Source: Dysidea avara (taxonomy: Eukaryota; Porifera; Demospongiae; Dictyoceratida; Dysideidae). Taken from it: a stretch of 64,000 nucleotides of DNA. The translations under genes were made by a program, and so were the position numbers. Where the stretch lies: assembly GCF_963678975.1 (NCBI RefSeq), contig NC_089273.1, positions 33,728,973 through 33,792,972 of the forward strand, given 5' to 3'. The first letter of the stretch is position 1. Every line of letters starts with the position of its first letter. Positions 22,945 through 34,030 of the stretch are shown in pieces. The notes beneath the pieces are model-generated. The model was given only the letters and a program-made list of their open reading frames with translations, was not told the DNA's origin and did no database searches.

Positions 22945-23560
22945 TCAAGACTCACGGTAGTGAGTCGCACGGCCAGTAAAGCAGAAACGCGCGCCGCAGA
23001 CAATACATGACGCGACCACTACGTGAGGATTTTACAAGAACGAACGTTGTCAAATTCGGCCTTCCTGTAATCCACCCGTCACTTATGCTATCCCTCTGAA
23101 ACTCTGGAGTTGAACTCATCGTGTCACTAGTAACTACCAAACAAGCAGTGAAGCAAATCCATGCCGATTGTTTCGTGATCGAGGTTGCCGACATCAAAGG
23201 GGAAGTTTCATTTTTTTTTATCGCATGCGGTTAGACGCAACCGCAGGTGTATGCCTTGCGTTCCTTTGTGCATTCCGAACATTGATCGCCCTGTTATCGC
23301 TTCAGTATTCACTCAATCACCTCAAGATTCACATCATCGATTTCACCATACATGATTACCCTACAGTCGTGATTTCAGCACCAAACGAAGTTTCAGTCGT
23401 CCTCAGTCGACCTAGAGGTCAAATACAAATCCCAGATTGTTGTTTTCCGCAATACTCGCTTGGCATGTAGGGCAATGTGTCTTTAAACTGTTCTGAAAGT
23501 TTCGTTCAGATTGAAACATTTGTTTTCGAGAATGGCTAGTTTGAAATTTGAATTTAGTCG
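22945..23560 (-). repeat. Hairpin-ended module, variant 2
   Basis: Begins TCAA then a perfect stem-loop at 22949-22966 (GACTCAC-GGTA-GTGAGTC), then GCACGGCC. The layout is the same as at 1636 but the stem differs by a paired change. Downstream sequence is different from the 1636 and 47.5/51.5 kb modules, with higher GC locally, and has no recognisable gene; a 100-codon forward ORF (23168-23470) is without motif. The right limit is a guess. Confidence 0.65.
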
Positions 23561-23640
23561 CCCCCACGTCATTTGCTCTCTAAGAATTTTACTCGGAATT
23601 TAAAGAATGACGCAGAGCACAACTGCGGTCACTGCATGGG
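23545..23640 (+). repeat. Short dispersed repeat shared with 38.3 kb
   Basis: TTAGTCGCCCCCAC followed by TTTAAAGAATGACGCAGAG and CACAACTGCGGT matches 38330-38400 in the same orientation. Family unknown. Confidence 0.65.
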
Positions 23641-23719
23641 TATTGATGAACTGGCGCTCTATGTAGTTAATCAGTACATATAGCCACCAAGAAGTGTGGC
23701 TGCCATAGATTATAGTCCA

Positions 23720-24010
23720 TAGACAGGGGCGTAGGGAGGGGGGGTTCCGGGGGGTTCAGGAACCCCCCTGTAAAATTTTGACTTCTGCAAGCAGGATCCT
23801 AACACACCATTTAGTGTGGCAGGACAAAATGAGTGAGTAATATAGTGTAATGGCAATTGATAAAGCTTGCATTCATCTCTCAAGGAAGGATTTATAGAGG
23901 TAACATGAGCCTTAGGCCTCTTCAAAACTTGTTAAAAAGATCGATAAAGCAGTCAGGTATATACTCTAATAGAGCAGTCAGGTTTATACTCTAATAGAGC
24001 AGTCAGGTAT
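23720..24010. repeat. G-rich hairpin and a cluster of the CTCTAATAGAG motif
   Basis: CAGGGGCGTAGGGAGG at about 23724 resembles hAT-MITE ends and runs into a GGGGGG/CCCCCC hairpin. TACTCTAATAGAGCAGTCAG is then repeated twice near 23955-24010. No gene. Confidence 0.5.
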
Positions 24011-24340
24011 AATAGAACATGCATGTAAATATATCCATGTCCATATGAAGTTTTTCAGACATTCTAACATTAAATGCAAAACTTAGCATGACCTTATGCT
24101 GCTATAGCTTTGGTGTGCAGTGTTTAAAGATATAGAGCTCCAGTAATTTATCACTTGTGTTATGCAAAATGAATTCATGCTATATGCATATTTGTATAGT
24201 TATATTGCTTTGATTGTACATTTGTATCAGTGGATTCATGGCTCTTATACCACAGTGAGATAACTATATCACTTACAGATTACTATGTGTCTCTATGTGT
24301 TATGCTGTCTGTTTCCACTAGGTGGCTTTATCTAGTACTA

Positions 24341-24520
24341 TATATATATATATGTTAAAAATGAAGTTTGAAGGTTATACCAAGGAGTATGACGGTTATC
24401 CCTACCTTGTTGGTATAAAAAAGACTTGGTATGAAGGTTATACTATATGGGATGAAGGTTATCCCTACAAGTTGGTATAAAACGTCACAGGTATAACGTT
24501 TATACCTTCGTGATGTCCTT
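24341..24520. repeat. Iterated GGTTATACC-type repeat next to a (TA)n tract
   Basis: After a TATATATATATATA tract, TGTTAAAAATGAAG is followed by several degenerate GAAGGTTATACC / GGTTATCCC units. A related block in opposite orientation lies at 37926-38098 and ends TTTTAACAGGGTACC. They look like ends of one MITE family related to the CACTGTTAAAA element, but the two need not belong to one copy. Confidence 0.5.
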
Positions 24521-27499
24521 ATTCCGTTTTCTTCCGTGCATTTACTACGTATTTCAATTTAAAGCGCAGCGCGTAATCTTTATGCGGCGCTTATTATATG
24601 ATTCGTTACTATGCTGCCGGATGGGTGCTTTGGCGGACCAGTGCATGCAGTGTCACGATTTATCTACTTAATGATCTGGAATGGATTCAAGTACAGAGAG
24701 ATAAGGTGGAACACCAGCAAATACGGGACACCTAAGTGGTTTGTCAGTTGCTCGGGTACCCAGCTGCCCTTGGATCGCCTCGGATCACTGGGCACAGATG
24801 TAAGAGGATTAAGAGCGGTAGAAATATGATACAACCGGTCCTTTACAATTGTACATTATATTACTCCTGGCGATATGCATCTGTGAAATTTTGTGGCAGC
24901 TATAAAATGGAGTAATATTTAGATTAATAATGTAAAGTGAGTGGGACAATTATTAAAACTTTGCATGCATGTACATATACACATTGCATAAGGAGGTGCC
25001 ACAGGGACTAGTCTGGCACCGCATGCTCCTTTGCAAAAAGTGAAATACAGATACTAAATGATTCTACCACTCAGATTTGGTAGTGTGTGCCAATCACGTT
25101 CACACACAAATCACCTTGGCAACGCAATGCTTTTGAAGGGTAATCATCTGACATAACTAGCAATTACATACACTGTCTAATTGAATTCCTTTTGAGATTA
25201 TTTAGTATCTGTATTTCACCAGCTGCAGACCCTTACTTTTGTGAAGGGGTGGATGGCACAAGACTAACTTGCTGCACGGTCTACCAAAGTCAATATACAA
25301 TCAAGACGAGACTTGAGACTACACAATATTGCTACTAGTAACAATGAGTCAAAATCTCAAGGCATATGAAGGGTTCAAATGTAGTGAGCAACACAGACCA
25401 GCATAATACTCCCTTGCATATACATGTATGATCGCCGGTTTAAAGTGAAATATAGCTAAGCAGTTCAGAGTGACTAGTGCATACTTTTAATTTCTTACAC
25501 ACAATCTTGTATGCAACAGAAAATATCTACTAGGTTACATGAGTTTTGTACTTCCAAGGCAGGGGCAAGTTTCAGGAAACCCCTTTACATAAATTCAAAC
25601 TGCAGATATACAGAAATCATGGGATCTTTCATGAAACAGGAGCCTTCGCCTTGTAAATAGTGTTTGTCATGTAATAGCAATGCTTGTTCTGAAGGATATT
25701 ATTTGGTGAGATACTCTAATAAAGCAGTCAGGTAATTATAATACTCTAATATAATAGTCACTTAGCTGTAGAGAAAACTCTTTTCAAAATTACTGTGTAC
25801 GTCCTGCAAGGTGACATGATAAAAAAGGAAGCATTGCTTGTACAAAATACAAACAATGTCAAACATTACTAAAGGCATATCATGTTATATTATCTTCCTC
25901 ACTATCTGCAAAAGCCAATTTTTGTGTACTTGTACTTATTAGTAGTTTGCAGGGTGAACTGTTTATAATTGTTGCAGGGTAAATGAGGTATGAATCCCAA
26001 TGAGCAGCTTGTTACTACCAACTGGATTGAACATACCTGACTCTAGAGTCTGATCAAAGTTTGTAACTCATCAGCTACGTGTCAAGCAGTTGTGAAAACT
26101 ATTCACAAGCAAGGAACTCAACTGAAATATTATTGCATAATTCAATGAACAACATTACTTGTGATCACAATGTTATAGTATAACTAGTGTTTGTGTTACT
26201 TGTACTTGATGAGTTTGTATTTCAACGACCAAGGGCTATTTGGTATACTAGCAATACCTTTCGTAATACAATTCTTAAAGGGAACTAGTGGTGATCAATA
26301 TACGAACAACTTGAGAGTTCCACACTTTGTGTATGTAAATAATTCATCATGATGCTGCTTGACAATGTACTGTAATACAACATGCATGTTCGGTCAGTTA
26401 TAATCTACACATCCATCTGCAAGTAAGCACACACATTATCACAACTTTTGTCCAACCACGGACACATTATGGAGTATTATTATCATCTAGTGACAGTTAG
26501 ATATTACTACTAGTGACAGTTAGATATTACTTAAATGTTCTCTTCCTTCACAGTTCTTATGCACCCCTCAGCCCCTGGCCCAATATCTTGATTTCAGTTT
26601 CTCAGAATGCCTGTGAATAAGAAAATATACATTTTAATTCAAGAAATATACAAAATAGTCCACATACCTTTCTCAGTGCTATTACATTGGCTGAACATAA
26701 TTTGACGCTAAACAAACAAATAAATCATGAAATTTAATGATAAATAATACTCATATTTTTCCTAATGGTGCACTACGGCCAGTCCCATATAATTATATCA
26801 TACGCACAGTAGTTGCTAGATACGGTATAGAGTCGTACAACAGAAATAAATGCCTGGTTTCACAGGAACTCCTAGTACAAAACAGTGAAGCAAAAGCATT
26901 TTACAGCATTCCTTTAAACTTGAAATCTATGTGGAATATATCAAGAAGAGAAAACCTCAAGTTGATTCCAAGGAATATGATTTTTGGTCTTGTAAATTAT
27001 AGTCACCAGTCTTGTGGCTAGGGTAAACACTTGCCTGAACATAATAAGTGTCCGGGCCATAATTGATGATACAGTACTTGAAATCAGGAAATGTACCTTG
27101 ACACCATTAATGGTTTCATTTGTAGTTGTTTAGACCTCTAAAATTAGGACACTTTGGGTATACTAGCATCACTAAAGTGCTAGTTTCGTCCCTGATTAGG
27201 AACAGTGTATGACACATAATCAACAAATGTTTTGGAAATTATTGGCTCAGTACTACATACTACACACATGCACACACGCGTGCATAGCACATACACACAT
27301 GGTTGAAACAAGGTCATCTACGTCACATTTTGTCTTGGCTCAGTGGGTCACCTGGGCAGGTAATCCAGATCTGACCCGTTTTATGGACTGACCTGGATTG
27401 AAGGCTGGGTAAAATTTCATGAAATTTTTACCTGTTATGCTCTTCAGTGTTCTCAATGTGCTCAAAAACATTTCTTACAATTATCTTTGAAAGTTTTAA
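24521..27499. other. Long non-coding stretch
   Basis: No recognisable gene. ORFs of 72 codons (24611-24829) and 94 codons (26737-27021) have no motif and no splice-supported neighbours that I can see. A CTCTAATAAAGCAGTCAGG motif occurs near 25713, and CA/CACG microsatellite patches near 27260. Confidence 0.5.
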
Positions 27500-27695
27500 T
27501 CAGTGAATGCTCAATTAGAGTAATTGACTACAAAGTGACTGTTCTATTAGAGAGTATCAATTTAAGGAGCTTTGGACAATGCATTGGAGTGCTCAATTGC
27601 AGTTTCCACTGACTGCTCTATTAGAGAGTATAAGTAGTGTTCATAACATCCACCTAATATGCTAGCATTATGCTGGTGCAGCACTCCAGCCTATC
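27500..27695. repeat. Dispersed repeat, inverted partner of 12.0-12.3 kb
   Basis: Contains GACTGTTCTATTAGAGAGTA, GACTGCTCTATTAGAGAGTA and CACCTAATATGCTAGCATTA, in reverse order and orientation relative to 12.05-12.30 kb. Confidence 0.6.
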
Positions 27696-28238
27696 AGTAG
27701 TGAGCCACACACGCACACACACAGTTTAAGGGTGTTAAAAACGTTGAAATTTAAAGTACCTAAATCATTTTAATTGGAAATGTATTTGGTCACTACAATA
27801 TATACCTGACCAGCCACAAATCATGAGGAACCAAGTACAAATTGAAATAGTTACTATTCATGAAATCAAAAATCTAGTAAATTTGAAGCACTTTCTAAAT
27901 CTGTCAGTGGCTGGGAGCACAGCCCCAGACCTCTGTACCTCACTGCTAAATCTGGAAGCCACTTTGGAAATATCCTGGATACGCCTCTGGAATTGATGAA
28001 CTTAAAATAAGCAACTATTTTAATTACTTTGTTTGTGGTTACAAATTGCAGCAACACTGTGACAACACTGTCAGAACAGACTCCAGTACACACTCAGGTA
28101 GTACTAGCACAGTTGATTTCAGATTGCTTTTGAACAATTCACACGCGACTTACAAACGTGATAATGTGAATGTCTACTTGCCGTATTTACATGTACACTC
28201 CTGGCATTGTTTGACAGTAAAGGGGTGAGTATCTATTG

Positions 28239-28627
28239 TGCTATAGTATGTTCATGCTGAGCTGAATCCTGAAAAACAGCTAAAAATTAAAAGTGGATTT
28301 TTTCTCAACAGAGTTAACATTTCAGCCAACCAGATGATTATTGGTAATTAACAGCAAAGGTGTCAACAACAGACACGTACAGTTTGCCTCCATTACAAGT
28401 TCGGGAAAGGGTTGTAATGGATCCTGTACTTATATGGCTTCCCCATAGGAAATTTATTGTGAAAATTTGTAAATATTATATCAAACATTCGAACAACAAG
28501 ATTTTGAAATGTTTTTAGCGGGTCAAGCAGTACTACAAATGAGCCAAATTTCAAGATCGTGTGTAATTGCATCCATGAGTTATTAAATGTTTTTGAGGAT
28601 TCAGCTCAACGTGAACATACTATAGTA
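28239..28627. mobile_element. MITE with ~38-bp terminal inverted repeats
   Basis: Left end CTATAGTATGTTCATG followed by GAGCTGAATCCTGAAAAACA pairs with the inverted right end (28583-28625) with about three mismatches. Length near 390 bp, non-coding. Exact borders and target duplication uncertain. Confidence 0.75.
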
Positions 28628-29164
28628 CTAGTATTTAGTTATACAAGTAAAGGAGCTAGGTTGCAAACAATTAGTTCATATGTTTGAACAATCACATTGT
28701 AAATTGTTCAATTGCATGCAGAAAGTAATCCGAAATCGACTGTACATGATCACAAAACACTAATATAGTATTTATGTCTCACTTTAGTTTTACTGCATTA
28801 GTCACAGTAGATTACTAATGGAGTAGGAAAAGAAGTTGAGGAATGGTAGCTTGACTACCCGTATACTCAACTGAACATTTTCGATGATTCTGATCTACAA
28901 AAGTACAGGATGAGATAATGCTCTATAGTATTTATAACCTTAGAGTCTCCCGCTGGCAGCATGCAACCACTGATGCAACGAGATAATCTCATTTTTCCAT
29001 TTAATACTCACTCCCCGTGACGTAGCGCTTACGTACGTTACTTAACGACGAAAGTTACCGTGGTAACGAGTATTACTGAAAATTCCTCTGAAAGTTTGTT
29101 CATATTTTATTTTTTTATTTATTTATTGATTAGCAAACACCCAACAGGGTTTTTACGCTAATGT

Positions 29165-29402
29165 ACAAGGTACGTACACATAAGTGCCTAGTTTAAGTTA
29201 CAATAACATAAGTGCCTATAATTTAGGTTACAATAATGATTAGTACTAAGTTACAATAAGTGCTAAGTTACAATAGGTGCTAGGTTACAACTAGTGCTTT
29301 AAATTACAGTAAGTGGTAAGTTACAATAAGTGCTAGAATTACAATGAATACTAAATTACAGTGAGGGCTAATTACAATAAATACAATAAGTGCTAAGTTA
29401 CA
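29165..29402 (-). repeat. Minisatellite in the LINE 3' untranslated region
   Basis: About a dozen degenerate units of AAGTGCTAAGTTACAAT (roughly 17 bp) between the stop codon and the 3' hairpin. The 19.5 kb LINE lacks it, so it grew in this lineage. Confidence 0.8.
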
Positions 29403-29403
29403 G

Positions 29404-31884
29404 TTACAAAGTAGGAGTAGTTGATTGTTTAAATGTTTCAAGATCAATGGTAGATAGATTAGGGATACATAGATCGTTCCAATGGGGAATAGTTCTGGGT
29501 AGGAATGAATAGAGATACGTGTTTACTGAAGACTGTATATGATTAAATTTCTGATCATGATGGGCTCTGGTAGCAGTTTGATTTAATGATGGCAGACAGC
29601 GATTTGGGACCAATAATAAATGATTAACTATCTTGTACAATAGGATGAGGCGTGCTTGCTTTCTGCGTTCTTGTAAAGATGGCCAATTTAGTTCATTTAA
29701 CATGTCTGTGATACTGTCACGGTGGTGTCTGTTCCAAGGCTTATTTAAGACGAAACGAGCAGCTCGATGTTGAATCATTTCAAGTTTAGAAATGTCATTT
29801 TGGTGGTGTGGGTCCCAGATGGCACAACAATATTCGATAGATGGTAGCAGAAATTGTTTGTAGGCATATTCTTTGAAGTGTTTATGACAGGAATGTAAAT
29901 TTCGCTTTAGGAAACCAAGTAATCGATTTGCTTTGTTGCATATGTAGTCAATGTGATCGTGCCATGAAAGTTTATTGTTCAAGTAAACTCCAAGATATTT
30001 AATCTTTTCTACTGATTTCAAGGGCACTCCATTCATTTGATATGTAAATGTTTTGGTGGTATGGTGTGTGGTAACTTGTAAGATGTTGCATTTAGATACA
30101 TTAAAGTCCATCTGCCATTCATTTGCCCATTTTATAAGAGTAGTTAAGTCATCCTGCAGAATCTTCTGATCACTTGGTGAGTGTATAGGCCTATAAATTA
30201 AAATGTCATCTGCAAACAGTCGCAACTCACTATGTATGTTTGTAGTTATGTCGTTGATATATATTAGGAAAAGGGCAGGTCCAAGAACTGAGCCTTGGGG
30301 GACACCAGATGTTATGTCACAAGATATGGAATAACGGCCTTCTATTACTACTTGCTGTGTTCTGTTGTGTAGAAATGATTCAAACCATTCCAGCAAACTT
30401 CCTCTCACTCCATAATACTCCAGTTTGTTTAGAAGTCGAGCATGTGCAACCTTGTCAAAGGCCTTGGAGAAGTCTAGTACTGCCAAATCTACCTGTAGTT
30501 TATTGTTTATTGCTTTGGCTATATCATTGACAGTCACAAGCAGTTGTGATTCACAGGAGTGATGTTCTCTGAAGCCGAATTGATTTTCTGTTAAGATGTT
30601 GGTTGACTCTAGATGTTTCATTAATTGGCTGACAATGATGTGCTCCATGGTTTTGCAGATTACTGAAGTTAGTGATATTGGACGGTAGTTTTTGGGATCT
30701 GATTTGTCTCCTTTTTTATAAACTGGTGTGACATATGCATGCTTCCATTGAGTTGGTAATCTACTGTAGCTGAGAGACTGTTGGAAGATGTGGGTAAGCA
30801 TAGGTGATATCTCTGCTGCTGTGGCTCTTAGGGCATAAGGGTGTAACTTGTCAGGACCTGGAGATTTGTTTGAATTACCTTCATTTAGTATATTGTAAAC
30901 TCCTTGTGTGGTAATCTCAAAATGTGGCATAGATGGATACGGAGAATTGGACTTAGAAGGAAAGTTATCAAATTGTTCTGTGGTAAATGTAGATTTAAAA
31001 TGTTCATTTAAGATATTTGCTTTATCTATTGACTCTGTTATAGCTTCACCATCAGGACCTTTTAAGGTAGTAATTCCTGTAATATCTTGTTGTTTAGCTT
31101 TAATATATCTCCAGAACAATTTGTTATCGTTTGAGGATGAAATAATGTTAGTAATATAAGCCCTGTGCTTATGTCTTAACATTTGACGTACTTTACGTTG
31201 TAAATCTTTGTATTCTGACCAATCTGAGTCTCGCTTGTGACGTTTAGCCCTCTTATATACTCGTTTCTTTTTTCTTATTAGGCGTGTGAGTTCGGCTGTC
31301 ATCCAGGGCAGACGAGTATTTTTACGTAGTGTTTTGAAAGGGACATGATCATCTATAATGCTTTGGAAGTTTTCTTGAAAAAAGGACCAGTTTTCATCAA
31401 CAGTTCTGACTGAGGTGCTGTTTAAATTAAAATATTCAAGTGACAGATCAGATAGTCTACTTCGTATTATGTCCCAGTTTGCTTTTTTGTAAAGAGGTAC
31501 TCTGTGTGGCTCTTGCTTTTGTTGATAAAATGAGACAGATAGACTGACCAATATGGCATCGTGGTCACTAAAGCCAGGTATGGAGTTACAAGTGGAGATG
31601 ATATTAGGGTGAGATGTAAAACACAGGTCTAGGATGTTTATGCCACGGGTTGGAAAGTTGACAATCTGGTTGAGATGAAAGTCTTGTAAAAATGTTAGAA
31701 GTTTTTCTCGGAGTAATCTAGATGTGTATGACTCTGCTGATAAGAAACCATGTTCCCAGTCTATTTCAGGACAATTGAAATCACCTCCAATAATAATCTT
31801 GGTGTGAGGATGTTTCTCCTTGATTTCACTAAAATTTTGCACTAAATCATCAAATACTGTCATAAAATAAACTGGTTTTGGCAA
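29404..31884 (-). CDS. LINE ORF2: endonuclease C-terminal part plus reverse transcriptase
   Basis: An 826-codon uninterrupted frame. Residues 31-43 (IIGGDFNCPEIDW) and 106-111 (SDHDAI) are the late catalytic motifs of an APE-type endonuclease/exonuclease/phosphatase domain; the first ~110 residues of that domain are missing. Reverse transcriptase motifs follow: SPGPD (341-345), NYRPISLT (399-406), LDFSKAFD with motif A (470-477), SGVPQGS (526-532) and the catalytic FADD (557-560). The C-terminal thumb and tail match the 19.5 kb protein residue by residue over long stretches. The given start codon is TTG and the frame opens from a stop only nine codons upstream, so it is a truncation edge and not a true start. 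The function in an intact element is target nicking and target-primed cDNA synthesis. This copy should be immobile on its own. CR1/L2-like is my best clade guess. Confidence 0.93.
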   Translation of the reverse strand: MPKPVYFMTVFDDLVQNFSEIKEKHPHTKIIIGGDFNCPEIDWEHGFLSAESYTSRLLREKLLTFLQDFHLNQIVNFPTRGINILDLCFTSHPNIISTCNSIPGFSDHDAILVSLSVSFYQQKQEPHRVPLYKKANWDIIRSRLSDLSLEYFNLNSTSVRTVDENWSFFQENFQSIIDDHVPFKTLRKNTRLPWMTAELTRLIRKKKRVYKRAKRHKRDSDWSEYKDLQRKVRQMLRHKHRAYITNIISSSNDNKLFWRYIKAKQQDITGITTLKGPDGEAITESIDKANILNEHFKSTFTTEQFDNFPSKSNSPYPSMPHFEITTQGVYNILNEGNSNKSPGPDKLHPYALRATAAEISPMLTHIFQQSLSYSRLPTQWKHAYVTPVYKKGDKSDPKNYRPISLTSVICKTMEHIIVSQLMKHLESTNILTENQFGFREHHSCESQLLVTVNDIAKAINNKLQVDLAVLDFSKAFDKVAHARLLNKLEYYGVRGSLLEWFESFLHNRTQQVVIEGRYSISCDITSGVPQGSVLGPALFLIYINDITTNIHSELRLFADDILIYRPIHSPSDQKILQDDLTTLIKWANEWQMDFNVSKCNILQVTTHHTTKTFTYQMNGVPLKSVEKIKYLGVYLNNKLSWHDHIDYICNKANRLLGFLKRNLHSCHKHFKEYAYKQFLLPSIEYCCAIWDPHHQNDISKLEMIQHRAARFVLNKPWNRHHRDSITDMLNELNWPSLQERRKQARLILLYKIVNHLLLVPNRCLPSLNQTATRAHHDQKFNHIQSSVNTYLYSFLPRTIPHWNDLCIPNLSTIDLETFKQSTTPTL

Positions 31885-31911
31885 AGAAGATACTTGAAAA
31901 TTTGTGAGTTA

Positions 31912-32484
31912 TTGTGTCTACAAGAACAGGCAGCTTGACTAAGCGGGTTGGTTTTGCAATACGTTAAACAGGAAGGCCGTTCGCAACTGACTGAAACATC
32001 TGACCTACTGAAGAATACGAAGGTGACGTTTCTACTAGTAATATTCAGCTTGGTGTACAGTACTTTGTAATTTAGATATGGAAAGTGCAGCAAACAGTTT
32101 ATCTACAGTGCTGTGGAACCACTGGTTGACGGACTGGCAAGACGGTGCTAAAGTTGCAGTCTCATGGCTGCTTCAAAATGACTGGTACATCGAATAGTGA
32201 AATTTCAGACAGTTGGATCTCTGTAATGCATAACTCAGCCAGGTGACGAAGCTACGTATCTAACCTCAGTTTGCCAGCTGTTACAGCAAAGTGTGAGTGT
32301 TTACAGTAGATAGCTGCCATTATGTACCCTTTACAGAACAGCTGACATCATGCCAATCCTACCCACTGAGTGTAGTGTGCATGCTGATATGGTTATGTTC
32401 TGCTATGTGCACAGTGGCAGCCAAGTAACATAGGAGACAGCACGGCAGGTTAGTTACACATTCCTATTATCAGTTACATACATG
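31912..32484. other. Non-coding stretch between LINE and hAT element
   Basis: No motif, repeat boundary or convincing ORF was seen here apart from TACATGCA (32479-32486), the left flank of the hAT element. Confidence 0.5.
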
Positions 32485-32804
32485 CAGAGCTCAAAATAAC
32501 AGTCGGCATTCGGCAGTTTTCCGGCCAAAATCATCCTACAGCCGACCAATACTTGCCATGCCCGGCAGTAGCTGCCGAGCGTGTATAAAATTAATAGAAA
32601 AGCTTCATCAAGTGCATTTAGTGTTATAACTCTTGTTATACATTATATTAACACGATACTATTTATTGTAGTACCTTACCTGTATGAACGATTAGCCGAG
32701 CGATTAGCTTCCTTCATGCATGGCACAGTATAAATTAGCACTAAAAAATTATATGCGCGCTTAAGCATTTATCTAATTAGTGCTTACTATGAGTCGAGTG
32801 AGTG

Positions 32805-33420
32805 ATGAAGCGCACGTGGCACGAATTAGATACACCTTCGAAGAAACTAGGTGTGTTTCTTGAGACTTTTGAGAAGTGGAAGTTAAATTTTGATGCCCAG
32901 TACAGCACTGCTACATGGCTAGACTGCACCACGGCTGTAGTGAGTGGCCGAAAGTATGCCACATCGCTAAAGTGCACCATTTGTACTGAGTACTCTGAGC
33001 GCATCGATTCTCTCAGGAATTATAGCGATAAATGGATAGTTGGTGCTAACGCTTTCCGTACCAGTAACATTGTGGACCATGCTAAAAGTAAGCAGCACAG
33101 CACCGCAATGGCGATCCGGACACGTGAACTTGCAGCTTCGAGTGGCAGTGGCCCCTCCAGCTACGCGCCCATTGCACAAGCAATAGAAAAGCTATCAGAT
33201 GGAGAGATGCAACGCTTGAGACGAAAATTTGAAGTAGCTTATGTAATTGCCACAGAAAATCTTGCCTTTCTGAAGTATCCAGTATTCTGTCAACTGGAAA
33301 AGAAGCATGGGGTGGATATTGGACAATCTTACCTCAATGAAAGATCATGCAGGGAATTTATTCACTACATTGCTGAGGCTAAACGGATGAAATTAGTAGA
33401 GGAAGTGAACTCAGCTAACT
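32805..33420 (+). CDS. hAT transposase, N-terminal part with zinc finger
   Basis: Encodes about 205 residues from the ATG at 32805 (the upstream GTG at 32802 is less likely). A TTF/BED-like zinc finger is visible as CTIC (about 57-60) and HAKSKQH (about 92-98), the DNA-binding part of hAT transposases of the ZNF862/KIAA1586-like group. The helical region after it (MQRLRRKFEVAYVIATENLAF) is typical of this group. The block ends at the LTR insertion: the last codons before it read EEVNSAN, and the native frame continues in the block starting at 35178. Similar proteins exist both as mobile transposases and as domesticated host genes; the surrounding TIRs make a mobile element more likely here. 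Confidence 0.85.
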
Positions 33421-33423
33421 AGT

Positions 33424-33679
33424 TGTAAGAGGTCACGTGATGGACAGTCGATAGGCTCACGTGAGATGTTTGGAAGAGTCAGTCGAGCAGAGGGCCAACA
33501 GGAGTTGTAGCTCGACTCTATTCAGTGACAGTTTGCTTTTTCTTAGGATCATAGATAATGAACTCAGTTATATTATTTTATTAAGATTGCTAATATTAAA
33601 TAATATACTTTGTGTGTCAACCGGAGGCTCGGCTGCGGCCACCTGGGCTTCGAGTAGGAGGTACTACTGGGGTTCTACA
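33424..33679 (+). repeat. 5' long terminal repeat
   Basis: 256 bp, TGTAAGAGG to GGTTCTACA, essentially identical to 34922-35177. It contains two CACGTG palindromes. It interrupts the hAT transposase frame right after the EEVNSAN codons. Confidence 0.92.
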
Positions 33680-33733
33680 ACTTTGGAGGTCCTACCGAGA
33701 TCCTGAAGAAGCAGACAGGAACGTGAAGGAGCT

Positions 33734-34030
33734 ATGGACGCCTGCGTATCCTGTAAGAGAGAGGTTACGGAGGAAGAGAAGGCCATGGCGTGTGACCTTT
33801 GCGACAAGTGGGAACATGTAGGTTGTTTAAAACGTAGTGATAAGCTGACCGATGAATTGTATGATGCATTGGTTGGGTGTCGGTCTAAATCAGTGTTGTA
33901 TGTTTGCACCCCTTGTCGAGCAAAGGGCACGATTACAAATCGTTTGCATATGTCAGAGTTTGAGCTTGCACGTACGCAAGATGCTAGACACGAAGAGCGG
34001 CTGGCCAGCGCGCAACGTGTCGACGAACTT
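33734..34030 (+). pseudogene. PHD-finger gag-like segment of the LTR element (fossil)
   Basis: The frame from 33734 shows a C4HC3 zinc-binding pattern: C4, C7, C20, C23, H28, C31, C58 and C61, followed by a charged helical stretch. PHD fingers are known in ORF1/gag proteins of several retroelements. It is part of a broken element, with a LINE fragment immediately downstream. Confidence 0.7.

Larger units (their letters stand above)
29109..31911 (-). mobile_element. 5'-truncated LINE, same clade as the 19.5 kb copy
   Basis: The 3' end at about 29109 has an A/T tail (ATTTATTTATTGATTAGC) and a small hairpin (ACCCAACAGGGT), matching the 19.5 kb LINE. The 3' untranslated region (29165-29400) is a minisatellite. 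The coding frame begins inside the endonuclease domain and the 5' border lies somewhere between 31885 and 31911. No certain target-site duplication was found. Confidence 0.88.
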
